Shown here piece by piece: positions 16,678 to 25,284 of a stretch of 64,000 nucleotides of DNA (position 1 is the first letter of the stretch; every line of letters begins with the position of its first letter). Source of the DNA: Lysinibacillus sp. G4S2 (GTDB lineage: Bacteria > Bacillota > Bacilli > Bacillales_A > Planococcaceae). Both the position numbers and the translations under genes were made by a program. The notes under the pieces are model-generated. The model ran no database searches, was not told where the DNA came from, and saw only the letters and a list, made by a program, of their open reading frames with translations. The stretch is from NCBI RefSeq assembly GCF_030348505.1, contig NZ_JAUCFJ010000002.1, positions 2,298,001-2,362,000 on the forward strand. Reading direction: 5' to 3'.

Positions 16678-17256
16678 ATGAGTTACTATCAGCTATATAG
16701 CAATTACAGACGAGATGTATTTTTTTGTTACACTAAAAAGAACACTTTTAATCAGTTTGACTTAGAAGAAGGTAATGTCTATGCTTTAGATGAGAAACTT
16801 TTTTATTCAGTAGATAAATTTGATACTTATTTAAACAAGTATGATATTTTGCCAACAATAGGGGGAGTATTGGTAAGTTTAAAATTTAAAAAGCTGATAG
16901 AAGGATTAGGTTCAGATTGTCAGTTCATACCTGCAGTTATAACGTCCACAAAGACGGGCGAAATCAATGAATCGTTTTTTGTCATGAATGTATTAAATGT
17001 AGTACCTTGTTTAGATATGGAGAACTCGGAATATAGACCATTAATAAAATCTTTACCTGATGGACCAATCAAACTATTATCTATAAAATATGTAACAAAT
17101 TCTCTAAATGGGCATCATATTGTAAGAATGAAAGAATATACAGGAAATATCACCGTTGATGATATTTTTGTAAAAGCATGTATAGATGAAAAGATAAAGG
17201 GAGTAATGTTTGTTAAAGAGGGAAGTACCCAACGACCGGAATTCGTCGAAATGTAG
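16678..17256 (+). CDS. Imm11 family (DUF1629) immunity protein, paralogue 1
   Basis: 192 residues from ATG 16678 (GAAGGGTG upstream). Family pattern: YYQLYSNYRRDVFF at the N-terminus, a two-residue-spaced strand LVSLKFKKLIEGLG, FIPAVI, FFVMNVLNVVPCLD and the end KIKGVMFVKEGSTQRPEF. It aligns along its length with the protein at 21449. Imm11 proteins are predicted to neutralise polymorphic toxins. The gene is boxed between recurrent terminator copies 1 and 2, forming a neat single-gene cassette. Confidence 0.8.
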   Translation: MSYYQLYSNYRRDVFFCYTKKNTFNQFDLEEGNVYALDEKLFYSVDKFDTYLNKYDILPTIGGVLVSLKFKKLIEGLGSDCQFIPAVITSTKTGEINESFFVMNVLNVVPCLDMENSEYRPLIKSLPDGPIKLLSIKYVTNSLNGHHIVRMKEYTGNITVDDIFVKACIDEKIKGVMFVKEGSTQRPEFVEM

Positions 17257-17403
17257 AGTAGGATCACAACCTAATGCGAATTAAATTGGTATTTAATATT
17301 CAAAAATCTCTAAAAGGGAATTTGATACTCGTGATACTGCAAAGTAATAAGATTTAAACAGTTTGTACTACAGCCTATTCTAAATGATTGTTATTAAATA
17401 CCG

Positions 17404-17451
17404 AAACATATGTAAAGAAGAAATCAATAACCTCTTTCTTTACATATGTTT
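17404..17451 (+). terminator. Recurrent array terminator, copy 2
   Basis: AAACATATGTAAAGAA (17404-17419) pairs with 17436-17451, followed by a T-run and GTTAG. Confidence 0.9.
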
Positions 17452-17627
17452 TTTTGTTAGATATGTACTTGTTTTTACTTACAAGAAAGCTTGGATTAAA
17501 TAGTATTACATTTTCTGGGAGAGATGATCGGAATTGAATCCACAGACATTAACTACATCGAATCAATTTTAGTAGATAACTATTCTAAATTAATGGTATC
17601 ACCTAAATAGATGACATATAGATTAAG

Positions 17628-17755
17628 CATTTCCCAGAACACGCAGGTTATAAATGGGGTGTGTTAATTCATCATCATGTTAATTCTGGGAGATTGTAAT
17701 ACCAGTACCAGGGGAAACACACGTTGTTTCTGGTGGAGTTGGGCATAGTAAATGA
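17628..17755 (+). pseudogene. Toxin C-terminal remnant, WHH-like HNH/ENDO VII nuclease
   Basis: One frame reads HFPEHAGYKWGVLIHHHVNSGRL then stops at 17697. The next frame, from 17699, continues IPVPGETHVVSGGVGHSK and stops at 17753. Joined, this follows the order of WHH/LHH-type nuclease tips: an aromatic residue, HHH, then a V-P...H, then a GG-H end. It lies directly before an SMI1/KNR4 gene, the usual partner. A frameshift and loss of the N-terminus make it non-functional. Bases 17460-17627 are probably more of the same decayed gene. Confidence 0.55.
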
Positions 17756-17770
17756 AGGATGTGAAATATT

Positions 17771-18331
17771 ATGAATAATACGTTATTAAATATTGATGAA
17801 ATAACAACAATTTTAGATAGAGATTTTATTCCTATAGAGTCAATTGTCACAGGATTAAGACTAAAGAAACAAGTTGAGATGCAAAAAAATGTAAAGCAAG
17901 TAGAGCGAAGATTTGGGATGAATTTCCCTGATGATTTTGTTAATTTAATTTTAAACTACGATTTTGGTGATTTTAGTATTTTAGGGGTACATTTTGGGAG
18001 TGAAACTAATTATCTAGAAAAGTTAATAAGCCTCCATGAACATTTATCTAATGAAGATAAAACAAATTTTTCTAATCGATTTATATGTATAGCAACTGAG
18101 GATTACTTCACATTTATTATGGATGTAAATAGTGGGAATATTTACGTTTTTGGTTCAGAGACACCATTTAATAATAAAATAAAAATAGCTGAGTCTTTTA
18201 CGCAACTAATTCAAGCGTTAGGAACGGCATATTTTCATAGAACTCAAAACACCCAAACGGAGTTTTTAGATATAATAATAAAAACATTTGACTCAGAAAG
18301 TATAGACTTTTGGAAAGAAGTAATCAAATAA
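17771..18331 (+). CDS. SMI1/KNR4 (SUKH) family immunity protein
   Basis: 186 residues with the SUKH entry motif VERRFGMNFPDDFVNLILNYDFG, FICIATEDYFTFIMDVNSGNIYVF in the core and a helical C-terminus. ATG follows AAGGATGTG. The preceding 130 bp hold a broken WHH-like nuclease tail ending 15 nt before this start, so this was most likely the immunity gene of that toxin. Now orphan. Confidence 0.8.
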   Translation: MNNTLLNIDEITTILDRDFIPIESIVTGLRLKKQVEMQKNVKQVERRFGMNFPDDFVNLILNYDFGDFSILGVHFGSETNYLEKLISLHEHLSNEDKTNFSNRFICIATEDYFTFIMDVNSGNIYVFGSETPFNNKIKIAESFTQLIQALGTAYFHRTQNTQTEFLDIIIKTFDSESIDFWKEVIK

Positions 18332-18549
18332 ATGTTAAATAGAGCTATCGAAACAATGTTTATTGTAACTTAATAAATCTATTGTTCTAAGTGGAAAAAT
18401 AAAGTGGATACTGGATTAAATCACTCCACTGAATCCGTATTAATCGCCGAAGTGGAACTAGGTTTTTTTATCTGAAGAAAATTTATCAAGAGGCAGTACG
18501 GGATGTCTTTAAGTTAAATGCAAATAAATTAAAAGGAAGGGTTTTTAAT

Positions 18550-18873
18550 ATGGATGAAAATATTACTCTATACGATGCCACAATTGTAAAACTTGAATTG
18601 GTTGAAACGTATCTGTGTATGACGTACTTAGATTGGAAGGAAGAGTTAAAAAAAATAATTTTTATAGATACGATTAGTGTAGAAGCGCTTGATGCTATAG
18701 GTGAGGAGGTAGGAGACTTTATTGTTGAAATTGATAATATTAAAATACAAGAAACATGTAACAAATTAAAGGAATCAGCAATTGATTACAAACTATTTAA
18801 GATATTGCCGGCCTGGAATAGGGAAACGTTAATTGAAATTATTGCAAAAGAAGTTGATTTTTGTGTTAGGTAA
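18550..18873 (+). CDS. Putative immunity protein, unknown family
   Basis: 107 residues, acidic, with LYDATIVKLELVETYLCMTY resembling the strand pair of small beta-rich immunity proteins (Imm50-like in style, not assignable). GGAAGGG precedes ATG. The same frame is open upstream to about 18480 (IYQEAVRDVFKLNANKLKG), probably a toxin tail running into the immunity start. No clear terminator follows; 18874-19148 shows only a short RFPDSFDDFSTF-type remnant. Confidence 0.55.
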   Translation: MDENITLYDATIVKLELVETYLCMTYLDWKEELKKIIFIDTISVEALDAIGEEVGDFIVEIDNIKIQETCNKLKESAIDYKLFKILPAWNRETLIEIIAKEVDFCVR

Positions 18874-19148
18874 GGCGTTGTATGGAATTTTTTCTTTTCA
18901 ACCCTAAGAAGATACGAACATTTATCCTCATATTATAGTTTTCGTTCTTGTTGCTTGTTTAATTACGATTTTGATAAGGTTCCCAGATAGTTTCGATGAT
19001 TTTAGTACATTCGGTCAGCGAATGAGGCTTAGTGTATGAATGAAAGTAATGATAAATCAGGAGATTGTACTGGATAAAAGAATCGCTTTCCGATTATGGG
19101 TATCGACGATAGGACATATTTAGTTCGGATAACTATGGGGGGACGTAA

Positions 19149-19637
19149 GTGAATGTGAAAGATATTATTGAAAAAATAAAGTGTATGCCAAATTACCTAG
19201 TGTTACCACCTGAAGGTATTCCAAAAACTGAGGATAATTTAGAATTGCCTGCAGATGTACAAGATTTTTACGAAGTTTGCGGAGGTGTAAAATTATTTCA
19301 AAATGCTGATTATAATATAAATATAATGCCTCCTCAGGAATTTGTTTTGGCAAATCCTGTGATTGTAGGTGAAAAATGCGAAAATGATATTACTTCATAC
19401 TGGTATATTGTTACAGATGATGGAAATGGTGAATTTTTAACAATTGATTTAGAGGGAAATCGCAAAGGAAGGTGTTATGATAGTTTTTATGATAGACATG
19501 GGGTTGTAGGTGATAGTAAAATTATCGCATTTTCTTTTACAGAGTTGTTAGATAGACTTCTACAAAACGAAGGGCAATATTGGTATTGGCTTAATGAGCA
19601 TTTTAATTTAGGAGATGCATACGATGAAATTGATTAA
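19149..19637 (+). CDS. SMI1/KNR4 (SUKH) family immunity protein
   Basis: 162 residues from GTG 19149 with GGGGGGA upstream. SUKH pattern: LELPADVQDFYEVCGGVKLF, WYIVTDDGNGEFLTIDLEGNR and the C-terminal FSFTELLDRLL. It heads a tight three-gene run: the next ORF starts 14 nt inside its 3' end and the third overlaps the second by 4 nt, so they are likely co-translated. Cognate toxin not visible. Confidence 0.8.
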   Translation: MNVKDIIEKIKCMPNYLVLPPEGIPKTEDNLELPADVQDFYEVCGGVKLFQNADYNINIMPPQEFVLANPVIVGEKCENDITSYWYIVTDDGNGEFLTIDLEGNRKGRCYDSFYDRHGVVGDSKIIAFSFTELLDRLLQNEGQYWYWLNEHFNLGDAYDEID

Positions 19638-19809
19638 ATACATAACCATTTCTGATGCTAAAAGGGACATGCATTATAACTACATCTTACATCCAGTTGA
19701 TGGGAAGGTAATCAGAGTTAGATTGGATGGAGCTATGATTCCGCAGTTAGAGTTTGAGGTAAAAAGAAAATTAATGGCTGTCATGAAAAATGAGGGGAAA
19801 TTTAGTTGA
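19624..19809 (+). CDS. Small protein in immunity array, unknown
   Basis: 61 residues, basic (KYITISDAKRDMHYNYIL, EFEVKRKLMAVMKNEGKF). ATG 19624 is preferred over 19615 because AGGAG at 19609 is 10 nt away. It overlaps the SUKH gene before and the gene after, which argues that it is translated. It could be an independent immunity gene or a leftover toxin tail; sequence does not decide. Confidence 0.45.
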   Translation: MKLIKYITISDAKRDMHYNYILHPVDGKVIRVRLDGAMIPQLEFEVKRKLMAVMKNEGKFS

Positions 19810-20177
19810 ACAAATTAGATACAAAAATTTGGTATGGGATTTTTAGTCATAAAGCATATTCAGTTGTTGCTCAAAAGACCTATGAAGATGATAAGCTGGT
19901 TTCGTGGGTGGGTTTTCATATAATTGAGAAATATAGTATTAATCATCAGTCATACGAGTTTATTCAATTAGCTAGAAATAACAAATTTTGTGTTATAAGC
20001 ATGACAATTGACAAAGAAACTTTTGAAAATAGTGATGGGTTGAATCCTTCAGATTTTAGAGATTTTACTTTATTTTGTTTTGATACAGAAGAAAAATTGT
20101 ATGAGATATGTGATTTGATGAAAGTTGATGCATCAAAATTTACACAAGGCTGGCATTGTGAATATCCATTTGATTAA
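19806..20177 (+). CDS. Putative immunity protein, unknown family
   Basis: 123 residues from TTG 19806, with GAGGGG upstream and a 4-nt TTGA overlap with the previous stop. Mixed alpha/beta with WYGIFSHKAYSVVAQ at the start and FCVISMTIDKETF in the middle. No family recognised. It is the last gene of a coupled trio; the sequence after it is decayed. Confidence 0.6.
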   Translation: MNKLDTKIWYGIFSHKAYSVVAQKTYEDDKLVSWVGFHIIEKYSINHQSYEFIQLARNNKFCVISMTIDKETFENSDGLNPSDFRDFTLFCFDTEEKLYEICDLMKVDASKFTQGWHCEYPFD

Positions 20178-20423
20178 TTGTTGTCAAACAATAGATAAAA
20201 TTGTTAGAAATAGAACTGCTTCATCCATCTCATCTCGTGTATTTAGTGGCTATACTTGTAAAATAGCTAAAGTGTAGCAAAAATCCTTTGAAAAAGTGGG
20301 CAAGGTATTCTAAAGCCAAAACTAGCTCACAAAACAATACTAAATCAACATGTTGCAGGAACATAACATTCTAGAAACCCATGTGTTTCTACAACAAGAA
20401 GCTAAGAATCTGCTGAATTTTTT

Positions 20424-20612
20424 GCTCCTCCTAGTGGTCCAAATACAATTAATACTATTCCTATAGTTAAAATTGATCTATCGAAAATGACTCTAGCAAT
20501 ATTGTTGATGTCTCTAATGCTACAAAGGCAAGTCAACATTTGCAGACACCATTTAGACGTAATACCGCTGCTGAACATCAAGAAGTTTTAATAAAAGGTG
20601 ATATAGAAGGTG
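20424..20612 (+). pseudogene. Toxin C-terminal remnant, frameshifted (ADP-ribosyltransferase-like ending)
   Basis: The first frame (from 20424) reads APPSGPNTINTIPIVKIDLS; after about 20488 the reading moves to the frame with SNIVDVSNATKASQHL, TPFRRNTAAEH and QEVLIKGDI. The ending QEVLIKGDI resembles the close of ART-like toxin domains, but this is resemblance only. It leads straight into the start of the next immunity gene. The gap from 20178 has stops in all frames. Confidence 0.45.
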
Positions 20613-20621
20613 GTGGATGTA

Positions 20622-20939
20622 ATGGACAATTTATTAAAAAAAAGATTGTTGAGTAATACGTTCGTTGACAAAGTTAGAAATCAAATGGAAATTAATGACG
20701 CAGAATATCAAGAATTAATTGAAATATTGAGTAATTTGTCCGGTGAATTAAAGTCTCAGAAAGTTATCGATAAAGAACTGGCATTGATATTATACAGTAT
20801 GCCTCAAATTATTAGAAATATTTTTCTAACTTACGAAGAGCACAATGGAAAGGCTACGGATTTCGGGAACAAACTTGAGGATATCTGGATTGATTTGGAC
20901 GCAATGGTTTTAGAATGCTTTAGCGATGCATCCATCTGA
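20622..20939 (+). CDS. Putative immunity protein, all-helical
   Basis: 105 residues from ATG 20622 (GAAGGTGG upstream). Predicted almost entirely helical: NLLKKRLLSNTFVDKVRNQ, YQELIEILSNLSGEL, ALILYSMPQIIRNIFLTY. No family recognised. It starts right behind a decayed toxin tail that reads into its ribosome site, the arrangement expected of a toxin-immunity pair. Confidence 0.6.
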   Translation: MDNLLKKRLLSNTFVDKVRNQMEINDAEYQELIEILSNLSGELKSQKVIDKELALILYSMPQIIRNIFLTYEEHNGKATDFGNKLEDIWIDLDAMVLECFSDASI

Positions 20940-21000
20940 TTCATCAAAATTTATACACAGTCTGTTTTGATAGAAAGACTAAATTAAAACCAAAATCAAA

Positions 21001-21040
21001 GCTCATGTAAAGAAAAGACTTTTTGCACATGTGCTTTTTG
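21001..21040 (+). terminator. Recurrent array terminator, copy 3 (degenerate)
   Basis: Left half CATGTAAAGAAAAG is conserved; the right half reads TTTTTGCACATGTGCTTTTT, so pairing is reduced but the T-run remains. Confidence 0.6.
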
Positions 21041-21195
21041 CTTGCTATTATTATCCAATATTTAGTTAATTTGGCTTGGTTTGGACAAAGCCCGAGGTTT
21101 AAACAATGATTCTGTATGTATTTGCGGTTTTGGGGTTTCTAATGTTGATAACAAGCGATAGGGAAAAGTTAATCTTACTATTTGTATATCGCTTT

Positions 21196-21405
21196 GCCTC
21201 AATCCAATTAAGCACCAAAGATCTTTAAGCCGATGAGAAAAGTGGAGGTTTTTTCAGTGAGCAAAGCTTACATACTGATTATAGTAAATTTATGAAAGAA
21301 GAATTGGACAGATTTACTATAGAAGGACAAGCTGCTGAAAATTGGACTCAAAAGCATAATAGAGATGAAAATGAAAAGGTAATTAGAGATACTAGAAAAA
21401 ATTGA
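21196..21405 (+). pseudogene. Toxin C-terminal remnant, unknown type
   Basis: From 21244 an open frame of 53 codons reads GGFFSEQSLHTDYSKF, MKEELDRFTIEGQAAENWTQ and VIRDTRKN, ending TGA 21403-21405. An in-frame TAA lies shortly upstream, after which related sequence seems to continue. It has no start and precedes the second Imm11 gene by about 40 nt, as a lost toxin tip would. Confidence 0.5.
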
Positions 21406-21448
21406 GGAATGGAAAAATTCAATTACATAGTAAAGGATAGTGGTGCGA

Positions 21449-22024
21449 ATGAAGTACTATAGATTAGTTGAATTCTATAAAAGGGATGCTTATTTTTACC
21501 AAGATGATGAAAAGAATCAGGTGAAATCCTATGAATTAGAATCAGGAGTATCATCTTTTAGTATAGAAAGTATTTATTACAAAGTTGATAAACTTGATAA
21601 ATATGTTACCAAGTACGACATGTTACCATCAGTTGGCGCGCCTTTAGTAAGCTTAAAAATGAAGATTTTTTTAGAGGAAATCGCTAACAACGCTTGTGAA
21701 TTTTTTCCGGCCGTTATTGTAGATGAAAAAGGTGAAATGAACACAGATTTCTTTGCACTGAATATATTGGCTGTTTCTGATTGTTTTGATGATCAGAAAT
21801 CGGAATACGATATGACTGCAAACGATCCTAAAAAAATTGGTCGAATCACAAGTATATACTTTGATTATCAAAAACTTGGACAAGAGCATTTTTATCGTAT
21901 GAGCATAAGACCTTCGATGATAGTTGTATCTGAGGCTTTTGTTGAAGGATATAGAAAGAATAAACTAAAAGGATTACTCTTTGCAAAAGAGGGCAGTCGC
22001 CTAAGACCAGAGTTTTTGGCATGA
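21449..22024 (+). CDS. Imm11 family (DUF1629) immunity protein, paralogue 2
   Basis: 191 residues, the same fold and motifs as 16678-17256 (KYYRLVEFYKRDAYFY, LPSVGAPLVSLKMKIFL, EFFPAVIVDEKGEM, FFALNILAVSDCF, KGLLFAKEGSRLRPEF). ATG 21449 aligns with the paralogue's start; GTG 21443 is an alternative closer to AAGGA. The two proteins are clearly homologous but divergent, which fits different cognate toxins. A 53-codon toxin remnant lies just upstream. Confidence 0.8.
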   Translation: MKYYRLVEFYKRDAYFYQDDEKNQVKSYELESGVSSFSIESIYYKVDKLDKYVTKYDMLPSVGAPLVSLKMKIFLEEIANNACEFFPAVIVDEKGEMNTDFFALNILAVSDCFDDQKSEYDMTANDPKKIGRITSIYFDYQKLGQEHFYRMSIRPSMIVVSEAFVEGYRKNKLKGLLFAKEGSRLRPEFLA

Positions 22025-22157
22025 TGCATCACTTGTGATAAAGACATCTAAGGAGTACTCTTCATTCAATATTAAGAGATTTTCCGAAATGAAATAAAGG
22101 AAAATAATAGTTTTTAAGTAAAAAATATGAGATATTTCAATTGGAATATAAAAATAT

Positions 22158-22282
22158 ATATGGAGAATAATATGCTCCCCTTTAAGTAAACAGATTAAAA
22201 AAACAAAAATGTGATTACTAATGGGGAGTATTTTTTATGTTTAATAAACCGTCAAAAAATGATGAAACAATATATCAAATGT
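22158..22282 (+). mobile_element. Insertion-sequence end remnant (TATGCTCCCCTTTAAG element)
   Basis: ATATGCTCCCCTTTAAGT is followed by an A-rich stretch and TAATGGGGAGTATTTTTTATG, which pairs partly with the start and leads into a 14-codon stub. The stub (FNKPSKNDETIYQ) looks like the start of a transposase orfA. The first part recurs at 22975-23020. I infer an IS3-type end; the element is not functional. Confidence 0.4.
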
Positions 22283-22309
22283 AAAAATAAACGAGAGGAT
22301 TGAGTTTTT

Positions 22310-22957
22310 GTGGAACAACTAGAGAATTCAGTATTAAAATTTGTCCAGGCAATGAATCAATATCCAAAAGAGGAGTCGCTAATAGAAAAAAATGGTGGAG
22401 TACGTTATAGGTCAGAATTAGTAAAACTACACGTAGATGAAAAAATTTACCTTTCTTCTGAGTTAAAATTCTTTTATGAACATTGTGAAATAATTTGTTA
22501 TATTCGTCCTGATGGATATCAATTAGATTGTACAGATATTGATTTAGGGAATAACCTCCTTGCTCTTTGTTCACCTGATAAATTGGGTCGGAGGCAAGAA
22601 GGTTTTCGATGGATTGGAAACGAAAAAAAAGAGAATACAAATTGGGATCCAAATTGGCTTGTAGTTGCAGATAAGGATGATGATCCAATTGTAGTTGTAA
22701 CAAACCAAGAAAATTCACCTGTTTTGGCAAGTTATGAAACTAGCGCCTTATTTCCAATTGCAGATTCTTTTTCAGCTTTTCTAGATTCTCTTTCGGTGAC
22801 ATTAGAAGTAATACATGAAAAATTTAAGGGAGAGATAATGGATGAAGAAACTTTCGAAGTCTACGATGAATTTATTGTGACGTTAAAATCTTCTTTGAGT
22901 AAAACTTTGAAAAAAGAAGAATATGCTGAAAATTTTATTGATTACTTATATGGTTAA
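22310..22957 (+). CDS. SMI1/KNR4 (SUKH) family immunity protein
   Basis: 215 residues from GTG 22310 (AGAGGA upstream). Core: LSSELKFFYEHCEIICYIRPDG, IDLGNNLLALCSPDKLG, GFRWIGNE, WLVVADKDDDPIVV, then a long helical C-terminus. The segment FYEHCEIICYIR to GFRWIG recurs in the pseudogene at 33202, so the array holds a live and a dead copy. Preceded by an IS-end remnant and followed by a second short piece of the same remnant. Confidence 0.78.
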   Translation: MEQLENSVLKFVQAMNQYPKEESLIEKNGGVRYRSELVKLHVDEKIYLSSELKFFYEHCEIICYIRPDGYQLDCTDIDLGNNLLALCSPDKLGRRQEGFRWIGNEKKENTNWDPNWLVVADKDDDPIVVVTNQENSPVLASYETSALFPIADSFSAFLDSLSVTLEVIHEKFKGEIMDEETFEVYDEFIVTLKSSLSKTLKKEEYAENFIDYLYG

Positions 22958-22974
22958 AATTGTTTGACTTCTAT

Positions 22975-23187
22975 GGTATATGTAGAGAATGATATGCTCC
23001 CCTTTAAGATAGATAGGTTAAAAATCCTGCTCACCATCTGTGATACGAAAGGGAATATCTCGGCTTTGATGAGCTGACAAGAACGTATGAGCAAGTCTTG
23101 CAAGATAGGCTCAGAGGATTTAAACGTCCAGGTGATCGTTGGATAGCTTATCAACATGACAGCCTATGGAAATCAATCGAGCTTTAA
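22975..23187 (+). pseudogene. IS-end fragment followed by an unidentified coding remnant
   Basis: 22975-23020 repeats GATATGCTCCCCTTTAAG and GGTTAAAAA from the element at 22158. From 23044 a frame of 47 codons reads YEREYLGFDELTRTYEQVL, DRLRGFKRPGDRWIAY and HDSLWKSIEL before TAA 23185. It lacks a start and I cannot name the family. Confidence 0.4.
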
Positions 23188-23275
23188 TATTATGATGACA
23201 CCTTGTAGCCGTTTTGATATTTTGGAAAATGAGTGAATATTTCGACTTGTAAAAAAGACAAGAGAGGGTGTTGAT

Positions 23276-24243
23276 ATGTTAAAAAGGTTTAGCTGGAAGA
23301 AAAACGATATTCATTCAATACAATTAAAAGAAGATTTATACATCATTGCTCAATTATTAGAAAATCCATACGTTGCTTTTTTTAATTTCACGAGTGAAAT
23401 TAATAATTTTAATGAGAAGCCGTTTGACTTAAATAATTTGAAACCATTTGGAGTATGTATGGTTTTAAAAGGTTTTTTCAAAACATATCGATGGGAAAGG
23501 TAGCAAAAAATATTAGCCCTAATTTAAAAGTTCCAATCCCAGAGCTTTTCATTAGTAGTGACAGAGCACAGTGGGGGAATCGGTCTGATTATAGCGATAA
23601 CCAACTGATTTATAACTTGGTAAGAATAGATCCAAAAATTGGTGATCAAGGTATTATGGGTAATGAGATTATTCATTATAACATTGATAGAAACGATTCA
23701 AACATTTTAAATGACTATGAATTTGTTGGATTTAATACTGGATACCAACTTATACGTCGATTAATTATATCGATAGATAATAATCATTGGATTGATCCAT
23801 TAAAGGAGCAACAGTTGATTGGTGAAGATAAGTATCCATTGAAAACTGTTGAAGAAATGTGGCAAGCTGGAGTTCCGAAGTTTGGAGTAGAGGATAAAAA
23901 TGAGAACCGACAAAAAAGAGAACAAGGAACTAAAATTAATTATTTAATTAATATGTATAGCGATCCATTCTATCCAGAATTTTTAGTAGATAAAGTAAAG
24001 GAATGTATTCTGCAAGTTGTTCGATTTATAGAAAAAGGGGAACATGAAGTAGAGAAGATTATTCAAAGTAAACTTGATGAAATGACAATAGCTATTAACG
24101 GTTTGGTAGGTGAGTTTGAACAAAATAATAGTGAAATAGAGACTGTTGCAAGAGATTCAATTGCTAATACGGTAGAATCGATTTTACAATATTTTAAGAT
24201 AGGTATTGATGTTGAGGATGCTCTTCGAGAAAGAGATTGGTAG
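23276..24243 (+). pseudogene. Imm26-like plus DUF5713 fusion protein, interrupted by a frameshift
   Basis: The first frame (ATG 23276, GAGGGTG upstream) reads FSWKKNDIHSIQLKEDLYII and AFFNFTSEIN, the start of the Imm26 family, and runs off into a stop at 23503. The second frame from about 23478 continues naturally (VAKNISPNLKVPIPELF, YEFVGFNTGYQLIRRL) to 24243. Its last 100 residues (YSDPFYPEFLVDKVKECIL to DSIANTVESIL and ALRERDW) match DUF5713. The shift falls at a run of six T (23473-23478), so a one-base slip there would restore one protein of about 320 residues. It is either a pseudogene, a phase-variable gene or a sequencing error. Confidence 0.65.
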
Positions 24244-24425
24244 TAGCTAATTTGCACACAGTTTTCTATTATTTTGATAGTAAAGGTAAAATGTTTAATA
24301 GATTGGATGGAAAGAATAAACAAGAGTTTAAAAAGGAACTGAAAAAGATAAAGAAAGAACTGAACAAAGGAAGGACATGGGAAACAATAACAACTAAAAA
24401 ATTAGGGAAGTGTACAAGATGATAG
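24237..24425 (+). CDS. Small lysine-rich ORF, possible toxin tail
   Basis: About 60 codons from TTG 24237, overlapping the end of the fusion gene by 7 nt; no clear ribosome site. It reads TVFYYFDSKGKMFNRLDGK and then a lysine-rich helix, ending KKLGKCTR just inside the next gene. The final sequence is shared with the region before 30548, so this tail may be a recombined fragment. Weak call. Confidence 0.3.
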
Positions 24426-25063
24426 AAAAAGATTACGAGATGATTGTAAAAATATTCGAGGACTATCGTTCCTCATACAATGTGTTGCTTCATCAAGTTG
24501 AAGACGTTGAAAATGAGACGATTATTTGGAGCAATTCTTATCTAGAAATATACCCATATCAATATGAATTAGATCAATTACCAAAACCAAAAATTTATAA
24601 AAAGGAACCGAAATCTAAGGAAGGAATGGTAGTGAATAAGTTGAAAAACAATGAACTGTATTTTTCTTATGACGCTGAAAATAAGGGATGGGGAAGTTCT
24701 TTCATTATAAATGAAGTTGAAAAGAAAATTTGTCTTAGATTTCTAAATAACGATGATGACGAAATGGTTTTAAGTCAAGTTTATTGTATAATATATGAAG
24801 GATCTGTGATAGAAAAAATATTATTCTACTTAAGGGACGATGATGTGGACGAAGAAACGTTTATGGTTGACAGATATTCTTATAATGACAATTCGACTGT
24901 TCATACTATTATTAGAGACGGTTTCTTTGGAGAAAAAATAAAAATTTTATCCACAAGGACATTTAGATTTGAGTATGTAAATGGAGATGTACTTATTTAC
25001 TCGAAACAATTGAAAAAAAATCTAAAAGTTGTTGAAGATCTATTGTATACCAGTAGAAAGTAA
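24419..25063 (+). CDS. Putative immunity protein, paralogue A1
   Basis: 214 residues from ATG 24419 with AGGGAAG 9 nt upstream. Clearly homologous along its length to 30548-31222: both have WS(N/D)S(Y/F)LE, KIYK-EPKS, VVNKLKN-EL-(F/Y)SYD-ENKGW, FLNND-DE and FRFEYVN. No Pfam family recognised. The same 23 nt, ending GTGTACAAG, precede both start codons, so the two cassettes share a junction. Immunity role is inferred from context. Confidence 0.65.
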   Translation: MIEKDYEMIVKIFEDYRSSYNVLLHQVEDVENETIIWSNSYLEIYPYQYELDQLPKPKIYKKEPKSKEGMVVNKLKNNELYFSYDAENKGWGSSFIINEVEKKICLRFLNNDDDEMVLSQVYCIIYEGSVIEKILFYLRDDDVDEETFMVDRYSYNDNSTVHTIIRDGFFGEKIKILSTRTFRFEYVNGDVLIYSKQLKKNLKVVEDLLYTSRK

Positions 25064-25121
25064 AAAAAAGTATGATTAAACATAGAAATGGTAAGTCAAG
25101 ATCAGAGAAGTTAGAGGAATT

Positions 25122-25208
25122 ATGAGTAGTTATCAAATATCTTATCTTGATTCTTCAATAGGAATTGGTGGGATTATTGTACATGAATCACTTGAAATTA
25201 ACAAATAA
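25122..25208 (+). pseudogene. Short immunity-type remnant
   Basis: ATG with GAGGAA upstream opens 28 codons (SSYQISYLDSSIGIGGIIVH) and stops at 25206-25208, right before terminator copy 4. Too short for a domain; likely the start of a truncated immunity gene. Confidence 0.35.
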
Positions 25209-25215
25209 GATACTA

Positions 25216-25260
25216 AAACACATGTAAAGAAAACACATAACCCTTTCTTTTCATGTGTTT
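25216..25260 (+). terminator. Recurrent array terminator, copy 4
   Basis: AAACACATGTAAAGAAA (25216-25232) pairs with 25244-25260 with one mismatch; followed by TTTGTGTTAGAAAT. Confidence 0.85.
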
Positions 25261-25284
25261 TTTGTGTTAGAAATAATATATTTT

